A stretch of DNA of 64,000 bases, taken from an uncultured Collinsella sp. (GTDB lineage: Bacteria; Actinomycetota; Coriobacteriia; Coriobacteriales; Coriobacteriaceae). Below the pieces are notes generated by a model, which did not search any database, was not told the origin of the DNA, and saw only the letters and a list, made by a program, of their open reading frames with translations. Location: contig CAUHCN010000002.1 in NCBI GenBank assembly GCA_959604825.1, positions 1 through 64,000 on the forward strand, in the 5' to 3' direction. A program made the position numbers and the translations under genes. Below, piece after piece: positions 58,842 to 64,000 of the stretch (positions are counted from its first letter, which is position 1; every line of letters starts with the position of its first letter).

Positions 58842-59756
58842 GTGTCCGATCGTCCCAAGGCATCTGCTCCCAAGACGCCAGTTTCGGCGGCGCCTGCGCG
58901 CAAGGCTGCCGCTGCGGGAGCACCTGCAGCAAAGAGCGGCACCGGTTCGTGGCTGGCGGGCTTTATTACCCGTGCCGCCGCCGGTATCGTCTACGCCGTT
59001 GTCTTTATCCTGTGCCTGGTTTTGGGTATCGTGCCCACGGCCATCTTTGTTTCTGTCATGAGCGGTCTGTGCTGCTATGAGTTTTTCCGTATGACAAGGC
59101 TCGATGGCAAGATGGCTAACGAGCGCATGGGTATCGCTGCCGCCGTACTCTTTCCGCTGTCGGCGTTGGGCGATTCGATGTTGCTGAATGCCCTGCTTTT
59201 TGCCTTGATGCTCGCTGTGGGCATTTGGTATGTCTGGTCGCCGCGTACCCGCATCTCTGATGTGGCCGTGACGCTCATGGGTCCCATCTACACTGGCTTT
59301 ATGCTGTCGGCTATCGTGCTGCTGCGCGATGCCGTGCCCGGTTTTGCCGGCGCCCTGCTTTCAGTGGGCGTTTGCGCGTCCCTTTGGGTCTCCGATTCGT
59401 TTGCCTACATCGTGGGCAGCCGTATCGGCAAGCACAAGATGGTTCCCAAGATCTCTCCCAAAAAGAGCTGGGAGGGGTTTGCCGGCGGCATCTTGGGCTC
59501 GGTTTTGATTTGGCTCATCCTGTGGGCGACGCACTTCTACAAGCTCAGCCTGCCCTATGCGCTGCTGTGCGGCGTGGTCGTGTCCATTCTGGGCGTTATC
59601 GGCGACCTTATCGAGTCGCGCATCAAGCGCGGTGTGGGCGTCAAAGATTCCGGCAACCTTATCCCGGGCCATGGCGGCATGCTCGACCGTAGCGATTCGC
59701 TTATCTTTGGCTGCATTACCGCGCAGCTGCTTTTGATGATCGGAGGCGTGCTGTAA
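58842..59756 (+). CDS. cdsA: Phosphatidate cytidylyltransferase
   Basis: 304 residues from GTG. Makes CDP-diacylglycerol for phospholipids. The C-terminal signature DSFAYIVGSRIGKHKMVP with SPKKSWEG and LIPGHGGMLDRSD is clear, in ~8 membrane helices. The first ~38 residues are a soluble Ala/Pro/Lys-rich tail. The stop overlaps dxr by 1 nt. Confidence 0.96.
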   Translation: MSDRPKASAPKTPVSAAPARKAAAAGAPAAKSGTGSWLAGFITRAAAGIVYAVVFILCLVLGIVPTAIFVSVMSGLCCYEFFRMTRLDGKMANERMGIAAAVLFPLSALGDSMLLNALLFALMLAVGIWYVWSPRTRISDVAVTLMGPIYTGFMLSAIVLLRDAVPGFAGALLSVGVCASLWVSDSFAYIVGSRIGKHKMVPKISPKKSWEGFAGGILGSVLIWLILWATHFYKLSLPYALLCGVVVSILGVIGDLIESRIKRGVGVKDSGNLIPGHGGMLDRSDSLIFGCITAQLLLMIGGVL

Positions 59757-60943
59757 TGTCCTTCCAAACGACGTATGGCCCCGATGGACGCCTTCGCGTT
59801 GCCATCCTGGGTTGTACGGGCTCCATCGGCACCCAGGCACTCGATGTGTGCCGTCAGCATGCCGATCGCCTGCAGGTGACGGCGCTGTCCGTTAACTCCA
59901 GTACCTCCGAGCTCGTTGCCGCTGCCCGCGAGTTCTCGGTTCCGGCGGTTGCCGTGGCCGATGTCGCTCATGGCGATGACGCCGTGCTGCAGGAGTTGCC
60001 CGAGGGCACGCAGCTCGGTGTTGGCGCGCAGGCGGTTTGCGAGCTCGCGCGTCGCGACGATGTCGACTGCGTGCTCGTCGCTATTGTGGGCGCCGCCGGT
60101 CTCGAGGCGAGCCATGCGGCCTTGACCTCGAATAAGCGCCTTGCCCTTGCCAACAAGGAGTCCCTCGTCGTCGGTGGCGACTTGCTTATGCCGTTGGCGC
60201 AACCGGGCCAGCTTATTCCAGTCGACTCTGAGCACTCCGCCATTTACCAGTGCTATCTGGGGGAGAACCCGCGCGAGGCTCATTGTATTTGGCTCACCTG
60301 CTCGGGCGGTCCGTTCTTTACCTGCACGCGCGACGAGCTCGATCGCGTGACGCGTGTCGATGCCCTCGCGCATCCCACGTGGGCCATGGGTGCCAAGATC
60401 ACCATTGACTCCGCCACCCTCATGAACAAGGGCCTGGAGCGCATTGAGGCCATGCATCTGTTTAACTGCGACCTCGATTTCATTAACGTGGTCGTGCAGC
60501 GTCAGTCCAAGATTCACTCTATGGTCGAGTTCGCCGACGGCTCCGTGATGGCGCATCTCGGTGCATCCGACATGCGTATTCCCATCCAGTTCGCGTTCTC
60601 GTATCCCGAGCGTTGGGATACTCCGGCGCCTCGTATCGATTTCCGCGAGCTGGGGCAGCTCACGTTTGATGCTGCCGACATGGATACCTTCCGCTGTCTG
60701 GCACTGGCCGAGCGTGCCGGCAAGACGGGTGGCACCATGCCGTGCGTGCTCAATGCCGCCAACGAGGTCGCCGTCGATGCCTTCCTGCACGATGGCTGCA
60801 GCTTTACCGATATCGATCGCATTGTGGAATCCTGCATGGACGCCCACGATATGCAGGTGGTCGATTCGTTTGAGCAGCTTCGCGACATCGATGCGTGGGC
60901 GCGTGAAAAGGCTGCGCAGGTGCTAGCCGCAACCCGTTCCTAA
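59756..60943 (+). CDS. dxr: 1-deoxy-D-xylulose 5-phosphate reductoisomerase
   Basis: 395 residues. The NADPH loop ILGCTGSIGTQALDV, the metal-binding VDSEHSAIYQ and IDSATLMNKGLE are intact. It makes MEP in the non-mevalonate isoprenoid pathway. Together with ispG downstream, it shows that isoprenoids are made by the MEP route. Confidence 0.97.
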   Translation: MSFQTTYGPDGRLRVAILGCTGSIGTQALDVCRQHADRLQVTALSVNSSTSELVAAAREFSVPAVAVADVAHGDDAVLQELPEGTQLGVGAQAVCELARRDDVDCVLVAIVGAAGLEASHAALTSNKRLALANKESLVVGGDLLMPLAQPGQLIPVDSEHSAIYQCYLGENPREAHCIWLTCSGGPFFTCTRDELDRVTRVDALAHPTWAMGAKITIDSATLMNKGLERIEAMHLFNCDLDFINVVVQRQSKIHSMVEFADGSVMAHLGASDMRIPIQFAFSYPERWDTPAPRIDFRELGQLTFDAADMDTFRCLALAERAGKTGGTMPCVLNAANEVAVDAFLHDGCSFTDIDRIVESCMDAHDMQVVDSFEQLRDIDAWAREKAAQVLAATRS

Positions 60944-60968
60944 CCCATAAGGATTGCATTTTCGTTTT

Positions 60969-62330
60969 ATGGATACTGTTCTGAGCGTTCTCTCATCGGT
61001 CTTTTGGGGCCTGCTGATGCTTTCCGTCCTCGTGTTTTTGCACGAGGGCGGCCACTTTTTGGCGGCGCGTGCCTGCGGCGTCCGTGTGACCGAGTTCTTT
61101 TTGGGTCTGCCGTGCCGCTTTGACATCCATTACACGTCGCGTCGCATTGGAACCAAGTTTGGCGTGACCCCGCTGCTGCTGGGTGGTTACGCTGCCATCT
61201 GCGGTATGGATCCGACCGATGTTTCGTGCGCCGACCGCGTGCTCGCGGCTATCTATCGTCATGGTCGCGTGACCGTGGCCGACCTTGCTGTCGAGCTCGA
61301 GCTTTCCGAGGAGGATGTGCTCGAGGCATGCGCCCTTTTGCTGGGCTGGGGCTCCATCGCGCCCTGGTATGAGGAAGGGGAGAAGCCCTCGCCGAGCTAC
61401 TATCCCACCAAATATCAGACGTTGCCGCGAGACACGGCAGGCTATACCACCTTTGATGGTCGCCGTTTCGATCGCGAACATGCGACTGCCGAGGGCGATG
61501 TGTGGGAGCTGCCGTGCGGCGAGGCCGAGTTCCTTGCGCAAGAGCGCTCGCACACCTATCTTGGCCAAGGCTTTCTCAAGCGCGCCTTTATGCTGCTCGC
61601 AGGCATTATTGTCAATATCTTGACGGGCTTTTTGCTCCTTATGAGTATCTATTCCATTGCGGGTGTCACCGTGCCGATGGATACCAACGTGATCGGTCAG
61701 GTTGACGAGGGGTCTATTGCCGCCAAGGCGGGTATCGAGGGCGGTGACGCGATTCTTTCGGTTGACGGTGTCTCATGTTCCACTTGGATGGATGTCTACG
61801 ATGCCATCGGCAAGGCTGCCGGTAAGGACGATATTGCTATTGAGTATGAGCGCGATGGCAAGCAGTGCTCGACCTCGGTCGCACTCAAAGAGGACGAACG
61901 TCTGGGCGTTTATGCCTCTACGCAGGTGCTCCGTTTGGACCCCATCACCTCGGCGCGTCTGTCATTCTCCTATGTTGTACAGACGGCGGATGGCGTGATG
62001 CGCCTACTCCAGCCGCAGCATACGATGGAGATCCTCGATCAGTCCTCTTCGATCGTGGGTATTAGCGTCATGTCCTCGCAGGCAGCTGCTGCCGGTCCCG
62101 TCACGTTCTTGTCGTTTGCCGCGCTCATTTCGTTCTCGCTTGGCTTTATGAACCTGCTGCCCATCCCACCACTCGATGGCGGCAAGCTGCTTATTGAGAT
62201 CATTCAAAAGATTGCTGGCCGCGAGCTGCCGCTCAAGGTCCAGACGATCGTGAGCTATGTGGGCGTCGCGCTCTTCGCATTGCTGTTTGTCTATATGCTT
62301 CGTTCCGACATCCTTCGATTTATTCTGTAG
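60969..62330 (+). CDS. rseP: Site-2 membrane metalloprotease (RseP family) with HTH-like insertion
   Basis: About 453 residues. The zinc motif HEGGH at 25-29 in the first membrane helix and NLLPIPPLDGGKLL in a later helix are the S2P active site. A PDZ domain spans ~242-320. Between TM1 and TM2, residues ~80-200 form an unusual insert. Its first part (AIYRHGRVTVADLAVEL, ELSEEDVLEACALLLGWG) reads like a winged helix-turn-helix. Family members cleave transmembrane regulators or leftover signal peptides; the insert may sense or bind a partner. The start is uncertain (ATG 60969 or TTG 60954); neither has an ideal ribosome site. Confidence 0.92.
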   Translation: MDTVLSVLSSVFWGLLMLSVLVFLHEGGHFLAARACGVRVTEFFLGLPCRFDIHYTSRRIGTKFGVTPLLLGGYAAICGMDPTDVSCADRVLAAIYRHGRVTVADLAVELELSEEDVLEACALLLGWGSIAPWYEEGEKPSPSYYPTKYQTLPRDTAGYTTFDGRRFDREHATAEGDVWELPCGEAEFLAQERSHTYLGQGFLKRAFMLLAGIIVNILTGFLLLMSIYSIAGVTVPMDTNVIGQVDEGSIAAKAGIEGGDAILSVDGVSCSTWMDVYDAIGKAAGKDDIAIEYERDGKQCSTSVALKEDERLGVYASTQVLRLDPITSARLSFSYVVQTADGVMRLLQPQHTMEILDQSSSIVGISVMSSQAAAAGPVTFLSFAALISFSLGFMNLLPIPPLDGGKLLIEIIQKIAGRELPLKVQTIVSYVGVALFALLFVYMLRSDILRFIL

Positions 62331-62343
62331 GGGAGTGTTTGGA

Positions 62344-63426
62344 TTGTCTTTATCCCATCCTTTGCCTCGCGAGCTGACGCGCCCCGTGCATGTGGGCGGC
62401 GTGCAGATCGGTGGCGGCGCGCCGGTGGTGGTCCAATCTATGACCTGCACCGATACCGCTGATGCCCAGGCAACGCTTGCGCAAGTGTGCGCGTTGGCGC
62501 AGGCTGGCTGCGATATCGTGCGCGTGAGCGTGCCCTCCGAGGCCGTGCTTGAGGGCTTCCGCACCATCTGTGCCGAGTCTCCGGTGCCGATTGTCGCCGA
62601 TATCCACTTTAACCATAAGCTCGCCATTGGTGCTGTTGAGGCCGGTGCCGCCAAGCTGCGCATCAATCCCGGCAATATCGGCGATTGGGCCAAGGTTGAC
62701 GCGGTGATCGATGCCGCGGGTGCCGCGGACTGCGCGATTCGCATTGGCGTGAACGCGGGCTCGCTTGAGCAAGATATTGCCGAGCGCGACGACCTCACGC
62801 AGCCCGAAAAGCTCGTGATGTCGAGCGAACGCTTTGTGCGGCACTTTGAGGACCGTGGGTTTACCAACATCGTGCTATCCGCCAAGGCCCATAGCGTACA
62901 GACGACACTTGATACCTATCGCGCCCTGTCGCGCGAGATACCGCATGTTCCGCTCCACCTGGGCGTGACGGAGGCGGGGACCAAGCTTCAGGGCACCATC
63001 AAGAGCTCTGTAGGCTTGGGTATCTTGCTTTCCGAAGGCATCGGTGACACCATGCGTGTGTCGCTCACGGCCGATCCGGTTGAGGAGCCGCCGGTCGCCT
63101 GGGGAATTCTACAGTCGCTGGGCCTGCGTCGCCGTGGTCCCGAGATTGTCTCGTGCCCCACGTGCGCCCGCTGCCAGGTTAACCTGATTCCCATCGCCGA
63201 GGAGGTCACCGAGCGGCTTAAGAACTATTCCGCGCCGCTTTCGATCGCCGTGATGGGATGTGCGGTCAACGGCCCCGGAGAGGCATCTGACGCCGACCTG
63301 GGTGTTGCCTGCGGACGTGGTCAGGGCCTGCTCTTTTCGCATGGCCAGATCATTGGTAAAGTAGCTGAGGATCAAATTGTCGATGCGCTTATGGCCGAGG
63401 TCGACAAACTTATTGAGGAGAAATAA
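62344..63426 (+). CDS. ispG: 4-hydroxy-3-methylbut-2-enyl diphosphate synthase (IspG)
   Basis: 360 residues from TTG, with GGGGAG 8 nt upstream. The N-terminal TIM barrel starts QSMTCTDTADA and VADIHFNHKLA. The 4Fe-4S ligands are in SCPTCARC and MGCAVNGPGEA. It makes HMBPP in the MEP pathway. The frame stays open upstream but overlaps rseP; the TTG is preferred. Confidence 0.96.
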   Translation: MSLSHPLPRELTRPVHVGGVQIGGGAPVVVQSMTCTDTADAQATLAQVCALAQAGCDIVRVSVPSEAVLEGFRTICAESPVPIVADIHFNHKLAIGAVEAGAAKLRINPGNIGDWAKVDAVIDAAGAADCAIRIGVNAGSLEQDIAERDDLTQPEKLVMSSERFVRHFEDRGFTNIVLSAKAHSVQTTLDTYRALSREIPHVPLHLGVTEAGTKLQGTIKSSVGLGILLSEGIGDTMRVSLTADPVEEPPVAWGILQSLGLRRRGPEIVSCPTCARCQVNLIPIAEEVTERLKNYSAPLSIAVMGCAVNGPGEASDADLGVACGRGQGLLFSHGQIIGKVAEDQIVDALMAEVDKLIEEK

Positions 63427-64000
63427 ATGACCCGAGCAATGTATATGTCTAAGCTCTATGCGCCGACGCTCAAAGAGGATCCGGCGGATGCCGAGCTAGC
63501 GAGCCACCGTCTGCTGCTTCGCGCTGGCATGATCCGCAAGGAGGCCGCCGGCCTGTATTCCTATCTGCCGCTCGCTTGGCGCTCGATCCGCAAGATCGAG
63601 AACATCGTGCGCGACGAGATGGATGCCGCCGGTGCTCAGGAGCTCATGATGCCCATCATGGTCGATGCCGAGCTGTGGCGTGAGTCCGGCCGTATCGATG
63701 CCTATGGCAAGGAGCTTGTGCGCTTTGATGACCGCCACGGCCGCGAGTTTGTGCTCGGACCCACGCACGAGGAGACCGTGACTGCCCTGGTGCGCAATGA
63801 GTTGCGTTCCTACAAGCAGCTGCCAGTGAACCTCTATCACATCCAGGATAAGTTCCGCGACGAGTTCCGTCCCCGTTTTGGCCTGATGCGCGGTCGCGAG
63901 TTCATCATGAAGGACGCCTACAGCTTCTCTGCTACGCAGGAGAGCCTGCAGGAGGAGTACGACAAGATGAAGCAGGCCTATGCCAACATTTGCGAGCGCT
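63427..64000 (+). CDS. proS: Prolyl-tRNA synthetase, N-terminal part (runs off the window)
   Basis: 191 codons are present, then the window ends. MSKLYAPTLKEDPADAEL, LLLRAGMIRKEAAGLYSYLP, and the class II motif 2 region KFRDEFRPRFGLMRGREF are ProS signatures; LGPTHEETVT also fits. It starts directly after the ispG stop. Whether the bacterial editing (INS) domain is present lies outside the window. Confidence 0.97.
   Translation, partial: MTRAMYMSKLYAPTLKEDPADAELASHRLLLRAGMIRKEAAGLYSYLPLAWRSIRKIENIVRDEMDAAGAQELMMPIMVDAELWRESGRIDAYGKELVRFDDRHGREFVLGPTHEETVTALVRNELRSYKQLPVNLYHIQDKFRDEFRPRFGLMRGREFIMKDAYSFSATQESLQEEYDKMKQAYANICER

Noticed and set aside
1..64000. CRISPR arrays, insertion sequences, rRNA genes or prophage
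   Set aside because: No regularly spaced repeats, transposase or integrase genes (the XerC is the housekeeping type) or rRNA sequence was seen.

Overview
The window reads as a contiguous piece of chromosome from a high-GC Gram-positive bacterium, most likely an anaerobic gut Coriobacteriia (Collinsella-like). This taxonomic call is inference. It rests on roughly 60% GC by eye, frequent GTG/TTG starts with good Shine-Dalgarno sites, single-membrane cell-wall genes (mreBCD, PBP2, RodA), pyruvate phosphate dikinase with its regulator, an alpha/beta glycyl-tRNA synthetase, and the TIGR03960/DUF2344 radical-SAM pair upstream of rplU. No rRNA, CRISPR array, insertion sequence, integrase or prophage was recognised.

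Layout. (1) 1-6.2 kb, cell-surface glycan region: the tail of an upstream gene, then a leftward operon of two membrane GT2 glycosyltransferases and a YfhO-type membrane glycosyltransferase, divergent from an ABC-2 permease/ATPase pair of the polysaccharide-export type. (2) 6.3-17.1 kb: a block of leftward genes between two co-oriented tRNA-Arg genes (UCU and CCG anticodons). Next to the first tRNA is a translationally coupled pair, a DUF4869-like protein and a P-loop ATPase with a possible TOPRIM-like C-terminal part; this is the best candidate for an undescribed accessory system. The rest is an aromatic amino-acid cluster (DAHP synthase, tyrA, aroB, aroA, aroC, pheA, an aroE-aroK fusion, aroQ) covering E4P+PEP to chorismate and on to the Phe and Tyr precursors, with a possible attenuator in its leader and two palindromes inside it. 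(3) 17.1-23.1 kb: a CtpE-like P-type ATPase, a membrane double-zinc-ribbon protein, a cyclophilin and a membrane TPR protein. (4) 23.2-30.1 kb: the cell-elongation operon mreB-mreC-mreD-mrdA-rodA plus a DUF697-like gene. (5) 30.1-36.9 kb: radical-SAM pair, then rplU-rpmA, then obgE-nadD-yqeK-rsfS (ribosome assembly and NAD synthesis). (6) dinB on the opposite strand, then rpsP-khpA-rimM-trmD-lepB, glyQ-glyS, ppsR and ppdK (37-48 kb). (7) 48-54.8 kb: rplS, rnhB, then yraN-comM-dprA-trmFO-xerC, tightly overlapped and linking DNA uptake, tRNA methylation and recombination. (8) 55-64 kb: rpsB-tsf, then pyrH-frr-uppS-cdsA-dxr-rseP-ispG-proS, the classic translation/lipid/isoprenoid string, ending inside proS at the window edge.

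Most of the window is ordinary, highly conserved housekeeping DNA. Points worth a second look are the tRNA-adjacent DUF4869/ATPase pair, an xerC whose best start is a non-canonical ATA codon overlapping the trmFO stop, a site-2 protease with a winged-helix-like insertion, the aro leader, a 76-nt palindrome and a small family of post-stop intergenic repeats, and Ala/Glu-rich tails on several ribosomal proteins. Start sites were chosen by eye from Shine-Dalgarno spacing; no similarity search was run.
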